64,000 nt of DNA from JASTVH01 sp042862465 (GTDB lineage Bacteria; Pseudomonadota; Gammaproteobacteria; Pseudomonadales; Oleiphilaceae), in the NCBI GenBank assembly GCA_042862465.1, contig JASTVH010000009.1, positions 138,070 to 202,069 of the forward strand. The letters run 5' to 3'. A program made the translations under genes and the position numbers. Shown one piece after another: positions 51,469 through 59,854 of this stretch. The notes under the pieces are model-generated. The model ran no database searches. It worked only from the letters and a program-made list of their open reading frames with translations, and was not told where the DNA came from. The first letter of the stretch is position 1, and every line of letters starts with the position of its first letter.

Positions 51469-51891
51469 TCACTTGACCACTTTGAGGTTCGGCTTGCCAC
51501 CCCCTTTGGGTGGTGACTCCTGCCCCTCATCCGGCCCATTGCCCGGCCCTTCAGGATCGGGATTACCCGGCTCCTGACCAAAGACCATGCCCTGACCGTT
51601 TTCCTTGGCATACACAGCCAATACAGCGCGGATCGGCACAAACACCTGCATGGGGACGCCCCCGAAACGGGCATTGAACTCCACGGCATCGTTGCGCACC
51701 ACCAACCCTTTCACCGCGCTGGGGCTGATATTGAGCACAATCTGATCGTTGGCCACATAATCCCTGGGAACCTGCACCCCGGGCATGCTGGCATCAACCA
51801 CCACGTAAGGCGTCGCGCCGTTATCCAGAATCCATTCGTTAAGCGCCCTTATCAGATAGGGGCGGCTGGATGACATCTGTTCAGCGTCCAT
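51469..51891 (-). CDS. sspB: ClpXP adaptor SspB
   Basis: SspB delivers ssrA-tagged proteins to ClpXP. The 140-residue protein starts MSSSRPYLIRALNEWILDNG-like after a short extension, has the tag-binding groove core (VLNISPSAVKGL, NDAVEFNARFGG), an acidic glycine/proline-rich linker, and the ClpX-binding tail KPNLKVVK at the very end. It follows sspA by 38 bases, the usual sspA-sspB order. Confidence 0.96.
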   Translation of the reverse strand: MDAEQMSSSRPYLIRALNEWILDNGATPYVVVDASMPGVQVPRDYVANDQIVLNISPSAVKGLVVRNDAVEFNARFGGVPMQVFVPIRAVLAVYAKENGQGMVFGQEPGNPDPEGPGNGPDEGQESPPKGGGKPNLKVVK

Positions 51892-51929
51892 GGTGACTCC
51901 TTCTGACCTTCACAGCCGTCTCGGGTTAT

Positions 51930-52559
51930 TTAGCTGCGCATGTCCTGTTCGGCTTCCGACAGACTCGCCTTGAAGGATTCACGACTGAAAAGCCGCTCCA
52001 TGTATTTCGCCAGCGGCTTGACCTGCTTCTCCGGCAGCTCAACACCGAGCTGCTCCAGACGCCACAGGATCGGCGCGATGCAGCAATCCACGATGGTGAA
52101 TTCCTCGCTCATGAAATAAGGCGCTTCATTGAACAGAGGAGCCGCACCAATCAGGCTTTCCCGCAGCTCTTTGCGCGCTGCTTCGGCGTCCTTCCCGGTG
52201 GGCTTTTCCAGAATCCGGTCCACCAGCGCACACCAGTCACGACCGATACGGTACATGTACAGGCGACTTTGCGCACGGGCTACCGGATAGACCGGCAACA
52301 AGGGCGGATGGGGGAAACGCTCGTCCAGGTACTCCATCATGATATTGGGCTCATACAGCACCAGATCACGATCGAGCAGGGTCGGCAATGCGTTGTAAGG
52401 ATTGACGTCCGACAACTCCTCGGGAGGATTGTCCGGATCAACGTCCACGATATCGACAGTGATACCTTTCTCTGCGAGCACAATACGCACACGATGGCTG
52501 TAATGGCTCGTCGGGTCAGAGAAGAAAGTCATTGATGACCGTTTGGTCACAACGCCCAT
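51930..52559 (-). CDS. sspA: Stringent starvation protein SspA
   Basis: SspA is a glutathione-transferase-fold protein that binds RNA polymerase and helps expression of stress genes. The 209-residue protein matches the E. coli protein closely from SSMTFFSDPTSHYSHRVRIVLAEKG through LPTLLDRDL, YLDERFPHPPLLPVYPVARA and a C-terminal ASLSEAEQDMRS. No catalytic GST residue is expected. It is followed by sspB. A promoter -10 and a strong hairpin lie between it and petC. Confidence 0.97.
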   Translation of the reverse strand: MGVVTKRSSMTFFSDPTSHYSHRVRIVLAEKGITVDIVDVDPDNPPEELSDVNPYNALPTLLDRDLVLYEPNIMMEYLDERFPHPPLLPVYPVARAQSRLYMYRIGRDWCALVDRILEKPTGKDAEAARKELRESLIGAAPLFNEAPYFMSEEFTIVDCCIAPILWRLEQLGVELPEKQVKPLAKYMERLFSRESFKASLSEAEQDMRS

Positions 52560-52608
52560 AAAATTTCTCCGAAAATGACAGGAACGAACGACGGTTAACC
52601 AAGCAAGA

Positions 52609-52639
52609 CCCGGCAGACGGTGTCAACACCGCTGCCGGG
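52609..52639. terminator. Strong hairpin between petC and sspA
   Basis: An 8-bp stem CCCGGCAG/CTGCCGGG (52609-52616 with 52632-52639) encloses a 5-bp inner stem (52618-52622 with 52627-52631) and a small loop. There is no T-run on the minus strand. It lies downstream of the sspA -10, so it may be a leader structure as well as a barrier to petC read-through. Confidence 0.5.
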
Positions 52640-52652
52640 CCAGGAACCGCGC

Positions 52653-52658
52653 ATTATA
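52653..52658 (-). promoter_or_regulatory. Putative -10 element for sspA-sspB
   Basis: A perfect TATAAT on the minus strand lies about 95 bases before the sspA start, just after the petC stop. No matching -35 was found, so an activator may be needed. Confidence 0.4.
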
Positions 52659-52668
52659 CCTGATTTTT

Positions 52669-53424
52669 TTAGTGGACGTCCTTCCAGTACTCACGATTGA
52701 GCATGTAGGCGAACACGAAGAAAATCGCGATAAAGATCAGCACCATCAAACCGATGTGCTTGCGCTTAAGCAGAACCGGTTCGCCGAGGTACTCCAGGAA
52801 GTTGGTGATGTCATAAACCGCCTGGTCATACTCCTGCTGGTCCATGCTGCCTTCAACAGCCCAGTCGGTGCACAGTTCGCCGCCTTCAACCGTACCGGAC
52901 AGCGGCTCCATGCGCGGCTCGGCACCGATATGCGGCTCTTCTGCGCAGAGGCCCTGCAGGCCCACCAGCACATGGGGCATCCCGACATTGGGGAAGACGA
53001 CGTTATTCACGCCAAAGGGGCGCGACTCGTCTTCATAAAACCCACGCAGGTAGGAGTAGATCCAGTCCGGACCCCGCAGACGGGCTTCCAGGGTCAGATC
53101 GGGCGGAGCCTTGCCGAACCAGTTCGCCGCCTGCTCTTGCGGCAACGGGATCTGCATCAGCTCACCTATCTTCGCTCCGGTAAAGATCAGGTTCTCGACA
53201 TAAAGCTCTTCCGGGATCTCCAGATCCTGAGCAACACGCTTGTAGCGCATGTACTCGGCAGAGTGACATCCCATGCAGTAGTTGGTGAACAATTTCACAC
53301 CACGCTGCAGTGAGGCCTTGTCGTCCAGATTCGGCTTGAACTTGTCCAGGTGCATCTCGCCCCCGGAGGCAAATCCCAGCACTGGGATCAGCGCCAATAC
53401 GAGTACAGATACAAACTTTTTCAT
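52669..53424 (-). CDS. petC: Cytochrome c1 (PetC)
   Basis: Cytochrome c1 carries electrons from the Rieske protein to soluble cytochrome c in the bc1 complex. After a cleavable signal (MKKFVSVLVLALIPVLGFAS) comes the haem motif CMGCH, the sixth ligand methionine probably in NVGMPHVLVG, and a C-terminal membrane anchor (HIGLMVLIFIAIFFVFAYML). The ATG at 53424 gives 251 residues and shares a base with the petB stop. Confidence 0.96.
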   Translation of the reverse strand: MKKFVSVLVLALIPVLGFASGGEMHLDKFKPNLDDKASLQRGVKLFTNYCMGCHSAEYMRYKRVAQDLEIPEELYVENLIFTGAKIGELMQIPLPQEQAANWFGKAPPDLTLEARLRGPDWIYSYLRGFYEDESRPFGVNNVVFPNVGMPHVLVGLQGLCAEEPHIGAEPRMEPLSGTVEGGELCTDWAVEGSMDQQEYDQAVYDITNFLEYLGEPVLLKRKHIGLMVLIFIAIFFVFAYMLNREYWKDVH

Positions 53425-54656
53425 CAGCCTGTCACCCTTTCCGGTTCCGGTTTGGTTTTCTCCAGCCTGGTGTAGAACGGCATCAGGACGAAGTACGCGA
53501 AATACAGGACCGTGCACAGCGGCGCCAACCAGCGGGGCTGCTCACTCGGGGCCAGCGCACCGCACATACCCAGAATGACAAAGCTGACGGCAAAGATGGC
53601 CAGGGCGATCTTGCTCATCCACCCCTTGTAACGGATGGATTTGACCTTACTGCGGTCCAGCCAGGGCAATACGAAAAGAATCGCGATTGCCAGACCCATC
53701 ACCACAACACCCCAGAACTTGGCCGGCAACCCGAAGAGGTCGACCGTTACCGCGCGCAGCATGGCGTAGAACGGGGTGAAGTACCATACGGGGGCAATGT
53801 GTGCCGGAGTCTTCAGCGGGTTCGCAGGCTCGAAGTTGGGCTTCTCGAGGAAGTAACCGCCCATTTCAGGGAAGAAGAACACCACCACACAGAAAACAAA
53901 CAGGAAGACAGCCACACCCACCAGATCGTGAACGGTGTAGTACGGATGGAACGGGATACCGTCCTTGGGAATGCCGTTTTCATCCTTGTTCTTCTTGATC
54001 TCGATGCCGTCGGGGTTGTTGGAACCGACTTCATGCAGGGCCAACAGGTGAAGGACAACCAGCCCCAGCAGCACGATCGGCAGCGCCACGACATGCAGGG
54101 CAAAGAAGCGGTTCAGGGTAATCCCGGAAATCAGGTAATCACCACGAATCCACAGGGACAGGTCATCGCCGATGCCCGGAATGGCACCGAACAGGTTAAC
54201 GATAACCTGGGCACCCCAGTAGGACATCTGACCCCATGGCAGCAGGTAGCCCATGAAGGCTTCCGCCATGAGCGCCAGGTAGATGGTCATGCCGAAAATC
54301 CAGACGAGTTCACGTGGCTTGCGGTAGGACCCGTACATCAGGCCGCGGAACATATGCAGATACACCACCACGAAGAAGGCGGAAGCGCCGGTGGAATGCA
54401 GGTAGCGCAGCAACCAGCCCCACTGCACATCACGCATGATGTACTGGACGGAGGCGAAGGCCCCTTCCGCCGTGGGGTTATAGCTCATGGTGAGCCAGAT
54501 GCCGGTGACCAACTGGTTGACCAGAACCAGCATGGCCAGAGACCCGAAGAAGTACCAGACGTTAAAGTTCTTCGGAGCGTAGTACTTGCTCATGTGACGC
54601 TCAAAGGCGTCAATGATCGGCAAACGCTCGTCGATCCACTGAATTAGCTTTTGCAT
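53424..54656 (-). CDS. petB: Cytochrome b (PetB) of the bc1 complex
   Basis: This 410-residue membrane protein has about eight or nine hydrophobic segments. The haem-ligating histidine pairs are visible in LHSTGASAFFVVVYLHMFRG and in HVVALPIVLLGLVVLHLLALH, and a PEWY-like quinol-site region follows. It forms the quinol-oxidising core with PetA and PetC. petA stops at the base where petB begins, and petC follows directly, so the three are one operon. Confidence 0.97.
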   Translation of the reverse strand: MQKLIQWIDERLPIIDAFERHMSKYYAPKNFNVWYFFGSLAMLVLVNQLVTGIWLTMSYNPTAEGAFASVQYIMRDVQWGWLLRYLHSTGASAFFVVVYLHMFRGLMYGSYRKPRELVWIFGMTIYLALMAEAFMGYLLPWGQMSYWGAQVIVNLFGAIPGIGDDLSLWIRGDYLISGITLNRFFALHVVALPIVLLGLVVLHLLALHEVGSNNPDGIEIKKNKDENGIPKDGIPFHPYYTVHDLVGVAVFLFVFCVVVFFFPEMGGYFLEKPNFEPANPLKTPAHIAPVWYFTPFYAMLRAVTVDLFGLPAKFWGVVVMGLAIAILFVLPWLDRSKVKSIRYKGWMSKIALAIFAVSFVILGMCGALAPSEQPRWLAPLCTVLYFAYFVLMPFYTRLEKTKPEPERVTG

Positions 54657-55249
54657 TACGCGCCCTCCGGATCCAGACCGACTACCAGGGTGCTCTCACC
54701 CTCATAGCGCTGCGGCGGCACCTCCAGGTTCAGCGGTGCCGGCTGATTCTTGAATACCCGACCTGCCAGGTCGTACTTGGAGCCGTGACACGGGCAGAAG
54801 AAACCACCCAGCCAATCTTCCCCCAGATCTTCCGGAGCGACTTCCGGGCGGTAGGAGGGCACACATCCCAGATGCGTGCAGATGCCTACCAGTACGGCAT
54901 ATTCGGGCTTGACCGCGCGATAGATACCATCGATGTAAGGAGGCTGTTGCGGCTCCTTCGACTCCGGGTCCGCTACCCTGTCATTCATCTTCTTGATGTC
55001 TTCCAGCATGCGATCGGTACGGCGAACGATCCAGACCGGCTTCCCGCGCCAGCTCACCGTGATCTGCTGTCCAGGTTCGACTTTGCTGATATCGACTTTA
55101 ACCGGTGCGCCCGCCGCTTCGGCTTTGGCACTCGGATTCCAAGATGAAACGAAAGGCACCGCGGCACCGACAACGCCTACCCCACCCACAACCGAGGTCG
55201 CGCCTATCAGAAACCGACGCCGGCTCTGGTTTACGTCGCCATTGCTCAT
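54656..55249 (-). CDS. petA: Ubiquinol-cytochrome c reductase Rieske subunit (PetA)
   Basis: The Rieske protein carries a 2Fe-2S cluster bound by CTHLGC and CPCHGS, both clearly present. The N-terminus has a twin-arginine-type signal (RRRFLIGATSVVGGVGVVGA) that acts as a membrane anchor and exports the folded protein. The 197 residues are normal. It is the first gene of the petABC operon, preceded by a long spacer. Confidence 0.97.
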   Translation of the reverse strand: MSNGDVNQSRRRFLIGATSVVGGVGVVGAAVPFVSSWNPSAKAEAAGAPVKVDISKVEPGQQITVSWRGKPVWIVRRTDRMLEDIKKMNDRVADPESKEPQQPPYIDGIYRAVKPEYAVLVGICTHLGCVPSYRPEVAPEDLGEDWLGGFFCPCHGSKYDLAGRVFKNQPAPLNLEVPPQRYEGESTLVVGLDPEGA

Positions 55250-55726
55250 ACTGGATTTCTCCCATCAGGACAGCGCCCGGCCACAGCTACCGAGCACTGG
55301 AACGGCGTTCAGGATCCCCAGGAACCTGGATTCAAGAAGCAAACAACTGCATTTGATAACACAGCTGATCAGTCCGCTAGCGGGACATAAGTCAAGTCCG
55401 GGCACGCTTTGTGTGGTTGTCGGCAGGCCAATCGCGGACCACGCCGGGAAGAGCTGAGCCGACCGTGCCGGACTTCGAAATATCCATTTCATGACTTGTA
55501 CGCGGCAACACCTCCAGGAACGGAGATGTGCGTTTTTATCGCGCACGCAGATGAACCCGTGGTTCCCCGAATAAAACGGCACAAATGGTAATGAAATTGC
55601 CTGTGGCTTACAAGTTGCACAGGCAGCTAACGGGTCAATAATGGAAGCTTTAATCTTGCCGCACACTTTCCACAGACATAAAAAAACCCGGCATGAAGCC
55701 GGGCTTTTTTTGAAGCAACTGACGTA
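55250..55726. other. Intergenic region between petA and rpsI
   Basis: This 477-bp stretch, the longest gap in the window, lies between the petA start and the rpsI stop. It contains the rpsI terminator at its upper end and presumably the petABC promoter. Two TTGAC-type -35 candidates occur on the minus strand, but no convincing -10 is at the right distance. A 133-codon minus-strand frame spans most of it, but it has no recognisable domain and I do not call it. Confidence 0.5.
55680..55711. terminator. Bidirectional terminator after rpsI
   Basis: A 6-bp GC stem CCCGGC/GCCGGG (55687-55692 with 55698-55703) closes a 5-nt loop and is flanked by an A-run and a T-run, giving a good terminator for rplM-rpsI on the minus strand. 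Confidence 0.85.
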
Positions 55727-56119
55727 TCAGCGCTTGGAGTACTGCGGACGCTTACGCGCTTTGCGCAGACCCACTTTCTTACGCTCTACCGCGCGATCAT
55801 CACGAGTCACATAACCCGCCTTGCGCAGGGACGGACGCAGTGTCTCGTCATAATCCATCAATGCACGGGTCAAACCGTGACGGATTGCACCCGCCTGACC
55901 GGACTGACCGCCGCCATCGACAGTGATCTTGATATCGAAACGCTCTTCCGATTCGGCCAGCACCAGCGGCTGACGTACGATCATGCGCAGGGTTTCGCGA
56001 CCGAAATACTGTTCAATTGCTCGACCGTTGATAGAAATGTTACCGCTACCGGGCTTGATAAAGACACGGGCGGTGGATTTCTTACGACGACCGGTACCGT
56101 AATTTTGTGCTACAGACAT
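55727..56119 (-). CDS. rpsI: 30S ribosomal protein S9
   Basis: S9 (uS9) binds 16S rRNA and its C-terminal tail contacts the P-site tRNA. The 130-residue protein has YGTGRRKKSTARVF at the start, GSGNISINGRAIEQYF, GQAGAIRHGLTRAL and the typical end KRPQYSKR. It lies 12 bases after rplM in the conserved rplM-rpsI pair. Confidence 0.98.
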   Translation of the reverse strand: MSVAQNYGTGRRKKSTARVFIKPGSGNISINGRAIEQYFGRETLRMIVRQPLVLAESEERFDIKITVDGGGQSGQAGAIRHGLTRALMDYDETLRPSLRKAGYVTRDDRAVERKKVGLRKARKRPQYSKR

Positions 56120-56131
56120 ATCCGCCTTCCG

Positions 56132-56560
56132 TTAGATGTCCAGTTCTTGGGGCTGCTGGGCAGTATGAGGATGCTCAGCACCTGCATAGACTTTCAGTTT
56201 CTTCAGCATGGCACGACCCAGAGGGCCTCGCGGCATCATGCCTTTAACAGCGTGCTCGATAACCCGCTCCGGGTGCTTGTCAATCTGCTGTTCGAAAGTC
56301 AGCGAACGGATACCACCGGGATAGCCGGTATGCCAGTAGTAATGCTTTGCGCTCGCTTTCTTGCCGGTAACCTGAATCTTTTCCGCGTTAACTACGACAA
56401 TGTAGTCGCCAGTGTCGACATGCGGAGTAAATTCCGGCTTGTGCTTGCCCCGCAGACGACGGGCGATTTCCGTGGACAGACGCCCGAGCGTCTTGCCAGT
56501 CGCGTCGACGACATACCAGTCGCGCTTCACGGTTTCTGGTTTCGCACTTAGAGTCTTCAT
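56132..56560 (-). CDS. rplM: 50S ribosomal protein L13
   Basis: L13 (uL13) is an early-assembly protein of the large subunit. The 142-residue protein has WYVVDATGKTLGRLSTEIA near the start, HVDTGDYIVVVNAEKIQVTG and MMPRGPLGRAMLKKLKVYAGAEHPH. In E. coli L13 represses its own operon by binding the leader. Here a leader of about 130 bases lies between a near-consensus promoter and the start codon, so similar control is possible. Confidence 0.98.
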   Translation of the reverse strand: MKTLSAKPETVKRDWYVVDATGKTLGRLSTEIARRLRGKHKPEFTPHVDTGDYIVVVNAEKIQVTGKKASAKHYYWHTGYPGGIRSLTFEQQIDKHPERVIEHAVKGMMPRGPLGRAMLKKLKVYAGAEHPHTAQQPQELDI

Positions 56561-56696
56561 GAGTCCCGCCTTTTAAACATTAAACACCCCACGGCATACC
56601 CTTCCGATGCCGAGAGGACGATATCTTGACTGATGCTGCAAGTGCCTTGGCCAACGGGGCTGATGACCCATGACACCTTGAAAAGCCAGGGCGCGC

Positions 56697-56725
56697 ATTA
56701 TACCCAAGCCCTACCAGGCTGCCAA
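56697..56725 (-). promoter_or_regulatory. Sigma-70 promoter of rplM-rpsI
   Basis: TTGGCA (56720-56725) and TATAAT (56697-56702) are spaced by 17 bases on the minus strand, just after the tatD stop. This is the best promoter match in the window, fitting strong ribosomal-protein expression. Confidence 0.7.
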
Positions 56726-56728
56726 CCC

Positions 56729-57529
56729 CTAATCTGTCTTCCGATCAATGTCCGCCGAATCCCAGCCATACAGGGTGCAAACATTTCGCCACAACTGCTC
56801 TCTGATGGTTTCGGCCGATTCAGGGCGCAATTCACACAACGCCTCGAAAATAGCCGGCAGGTATTCGGGGCTGTTACCGCCGGCCTCCACGCCCGCCGGC
56901 GCCATGTCGGGCGCATCGGTTTCGAGCAGCAAAGATTCCAGCGGCAAACGGGCGAACGCCGACCGCGTCTTGTGGGCACGAGGCTGAGTGATCACGCCGC
57001 CAGCACCAATGAAGGCGCCAATACCCACCAGTTTTTCCCCCTGTTCCGGACTGCCGGAAAAACCGTGAATATAGAGCTTTCCCGAATACTGTTTCCGGCG
57101 CAGATAACCATGGATGTCATCGTGCGTCTTGACCGAATGAATCACCAGCGGCAAGCCATGACGCGAGGCAATATCAACCTGCCCTTCAAAGAAGGGCCAC
57201 TGCACGTTCAGATCGCCGTGAATGCGATCCAGCCCGGTCTCCCCGACGGCGACATAAGCCTCCCCCCAGCGGGCAATCTCATCATCCAGGGCCTGCAGGT
57301 CAGACTGGGCATGCTCGCCAACAAACCAGGGGTGAATCCCCAGGCAACCGAACAGGCGGCGGGAGGATGACGCCTGCGCCCTCACCCGCTCCCAGTCGGG
57401 GCGGCGCACCCCGGGGATCACAATCCGCTCCACGCCCCGAGCCCGGCAGCGTTCGAGGATGACTTCCCGCCGCCCGTCGAACGCCTGAAAGTCAAAATGA
57501 CAGTGGGCATCGACGAACGGCGCAGACAT
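56729..57529 (-). CDS. TatD family metal-dependent hydrolase
   Basis: The 266-residue protein is a TIM-barrel hydrolase of the TatD family, which includes 3'-5' DNA/RNA exonucleases. Metal-binding motifs are seen in VDAHCHFDF near the start, the glutamate in VGETGLDRIH, VIHSVKTHDD, HGFSGSPEQG and LLETDAPDM. Which E. coli homologue (TatD, YcfH or YjjV) it matches is unclear. It follows prfC by one base, so the two are likely co-transcribed. Its stop abuts the rplM promoter. Confidence 0.93.
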   Translation of the reverse strand: MSAPFVDAHCHFDFQAFDGRREVILERCRARGVERIVIPGVRRPDWERVRAQASSSRRLFGCLGIHPWFVGEHAQSDLQALDDEIARWGEAYVAVGETGLDRIHGDLNVQWPFFEGQVDIASRHGLPLVIHSVKTHDDIHGYLRRKQYSGKLYIHGFSGSPEQGEKLVGIGAFIGAGGVITQPRAHKTRSAFARLPLESLLLETDAPDMAPAGVEAGGNSPEYLPAIFEALCELRPESAETIREQLWRNVCTLYGWDSADIDRKTD

Positions 57530-57530
57530 A

Positions 57531-59111
57531 TCAGCGTTCCTTGGTCTTGTGGAACTGGACGTCAGGGTGGCGCTCCATGGCCAGCTGCAGATTCACCATG
57601 GTAGGCGCGATATAGGTCAGGTTATCACTGCCATCCAGCGCCAGATTGTCGTAGGCCTTGCGCTGAAAATTCTCGAACTGCTTGGCATCGTCGCAGGTGA
57701 CCCAGCGGGCGGTGGCGACGTTGATGGGCTCGTACTGGGCGTCCACCTTGTACTCGGTCTTGAGACGGTGGACCACCACGTCGAACTGCAATACCCCCAC
57801 GGCGCCGACGATCAGGTCATTATTGCGCAGCGGGCGGAATACCTGGACCGCCCCTTCCTCTGACAGCTGGATCAGCCCCTTATGCAGCTGCTTGGCCTTC
57901 AGCGGATCCTTCAGCTGGATGCGCCGGAAAAGTTCCGGGGCAAAGTTCGGGATGCCGGTGAAACGGAAATTTTCCCCGGCGGTGAAGGTATCGCCGAGCT
58001 GGATGGTGCCATGGTTGTGCAAACCGATGATGTCACCGGCAAAAGCTTCCTCGGCACGCTCCCGATCGCCGGCCATGAAGGTCAGGGCATCGGCCACGCG
58101 CACGTCCTTGCCGAGCCTGACGTGGCGCAGTTTCATGCCCTGCTGGTATTTACCGGAAACGATCCGCAGGAAGGCGATCCGGTCCCGGTGATTGGGGTCC
58201 ATGTTGGCCTGGATCTTGAAAACGAAGCCGGAAAAACTCTCCTCGTCCGAGGCCACGTAGCGCTGATCCGTCTCTCGGCCCTGCGGGGCGGGCGCCCACT
58301 CCACCAGGCCATCCAGCATATGGTCGACGCCAAAGTTGCCCAGGGCGGTACCGAAATACACCGGGGTCAGCTCGCCTTTCAGAAAAGCGTCGAGATCAAA
58401 CTCATGGGATGCGCCCTTGACCAGCTCCACCTCGTCCCGCAGATCCCCGGCATAGGCGCCCAGCGCCTCATCCAGCTCCGGATTGTCCAGCCCCTTGATG
58501 ACGCGGCTGTCCTGGATGCGGTCGCCCTTGCCGGACTGATAGAGGATCACTTCATCGCGAAGCAGGTGATAGACGCCCTTGAACTGCTTACCCATGCCGA
58601 TTGGCCAGGTGATGGGCGCACAGGCGATGTTGAGGACCTCTTCCACTTCGTCCATCAACTCCACCGGATCACGCACATCGCGGTCAAGCTTGTTCATGAA
58701 CGTCAGAATTGGCGTATCCCGCAGCCGGGTCACTTCCATCAACTTGATGGTCCGCTCCTCGACACCCTTGGCGGCGTCGATCACCATCAGGCAGGAATCC
58801 ACCGCGGTCAGGGTCCGATAGGTATCTTCCGAGAAGTCGGCGTGGCCGGGGGTGTCGAGCAGGTTGACCAGGGAATCACGGTAGGGGAACTGCATGACGG
58901 AGGTGGTCACGGAGATACCCCGCTCCTTCTCCATCTGCATCCAGTCCGACTTGGCGTGCTGGCCCGACTTCTTGCCCTTGACCGTGCCGGCCCGCTGCAA
59001 CGCCTCCCCGAACAGGAGCACCTTTTCGGTAATGGTGGTCTTACCCGCATCCGGGTGAGAAATAATGGCAAAGGTGCGGCGCTGGCCGACTTCTTCCGAC
59101 ACTGCAGTCAT
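57531..59111 (-). CDS. prfC: Peptide chain release factor RF3
   Basis: RF3 is a GTPase that removes RF1 and RF2 from ribosomes after peptide release. G motifs are clear: SHPDAGKTTITEK (G1), DTPGHADFSEDTYRTL (G3) and FMNKLDRD (G4). The 526-residue length and the RF3-type domain II and III sequence separate it from EF-G. An extended -10 promoter lies about 40 bases upstream. tatD follows after one base. Confidence 0.98.
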   Translation of the reverse strand: MTAVSEEVGQRRTFAIISHPDAGKTTITEKVLLFGEALQRAGTVKGKKSGQHAKSDWMQMEKERGISVTTSVMQFPYRDSLVNLLDTPGHADFSEDTYRTLTAVDSCLMVIDAAKGVEERTIKLMEVTRLRDTPILTFMNKLDRDVRDPVELMDEVEEVLNIACAPITWPIGMGKQFKGVYHLLRDEVILYQSGKGDRIQDSRVIKGLDNPELDEALGAYAGDLRDEVELVKGASHEFDLDAFLKGELTPVYFGTALGNFGVDHMLDGLVEWAPAPQGRETDQRYVASDEESFSGFVFKIQANMDPNHRDRIAFLRIVSGKYQQGMKLRHVRLGKDVRVADALTFMAGDRERAEEAFAGDIIGLHNHGTIQLGDTFTAGENFRFTGIPNFAPELFRRIQLKDPLKAKQLHKGLIQLSEEGAVQVFRPLRNNDLIVGAVGVLQFDVVVHRLKTEYKVDAQYEPINVATARWVTCDDAKQFENFQRKAYDNLALDGSDNLTYIAPTMVNLQLAMERHPDVQFHKTKER

Positions 59112-59150
59112 GGTTGATCCGGAAATGAAACGGTGAATGGAAAGGCGGCG

Positions 59151-59159
59151 ATTATACCA
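59151..59159 (-). promoter_or_regulatory. Extended -10 promoter for prfC-tatD
   Basis: TGG then TATAAT on the minus strand (hexamer at 59151-59156) is a perfect extended -10 about 40 bases from the prfC start. Confidence 0.55.
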
Positions 59160-59194
59160 GCCAAGTGCCGAAGCTGGCGAACCCCGACCGGGTA

Positions 59195-59854
59195 TCAGAG
59201 ATAGCGACTTTCATCCAGCGTCAGCAGCCGCTGCGGGTGAAAGACCATCAGATTGGTGACGACCACACCATTGAGGAAGGCTTCCGGCAGCATGATCAAA
59301 GGCAAATAGCGCAAGTAATCGTGGACCACCGTGGACCAGCTGTAGGCACCATCCATCACCAGGACAAGGGCCATGGAAAACCCGGCGGCTCCGATGGCCA
59401 AGCCTGCGCCAAAAAAACTGCAGAAGAAAATGTAAGCGAAGAAGTTGCGGAAGTTCCGGCTGCGCTCCCACACCATGATGCCATGGCTGATTCCAACGGG
59501 GATCAGCACACTGACAACGCCATTGACCCCCAGGCTGACGATGGCTTCCTGCCCCGTCACGACGGACCCTATCAACACCAGAGCACCGGCAAGGACAGCC
59601 AGCTGCCAGCCCAGCATGAGCGTCAGCGTGGTCATGCCCAGCACATGCACGCTCAGCCCGGGCGATATGCCCGCCCGCAACTGCCACAGGGCCCACAACA
59701 CCACGGCGCCCCCGTAAAAGCAGTGCTGCAACGGCTTTTCCACAGCCAGCTGCGCCCAATCGACACGAATGGCCGCAAACGCGAGACCGGCCAGCCAGAT
59801 CACCCAGCCTGCGCCAAAGAGCACTGGTGAAAGCAGATCGTGATCAATACCCAT
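59195..59854 (-). CDS. CbiM-like membrane protein (COG3235 type), solitary
   Basis: This 219-residue protein has about six or seven hydrophobic segments and the conserved stretch ISPGLSVHVLGMTTLTLMLGWQ, resembling the CbiM substrate-binding component of cobalt/nickel ECF transporters. The histidine-led LSVHVLG motif fits a metal site. CbiN, CbiQ and CbiO are not next to it, so it would need partners elsewhere or have another function. It lies in a minus-strand run, just downstream of rimI (no spacer between start at 59854 and the rimI stop). Function is unproven. Confidence 0.75.
   Translation of the reverse strand: MGIDHDLLSPVLFGAGWVIWLAGLAFAAIRVDWAQLAVEKPLQHCFYGGAVVLWALWQLRAGISPGLSVHVLGMTTLTLMLGWQLAVLAGALVLIGSVVTGQEAIVSLGVNGVVSVLIPVGISHGIMVWERSRNFRNFFAYIFFCSFFGAGLAIGAAGFSMALVLVMDGAYSWSTVVHDYLRYLPLIMLPEAFLNGVVVTNLMVFHPQRLLTLDESRYL

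Noticed and set aside
55265..55666. 133-codon minus-strand frame in the petA-rpsI spacer
   Set aside because: No domain, no good ribosome-binding site and unusual composition; more likely untranslated spacer with the petABC promoter.
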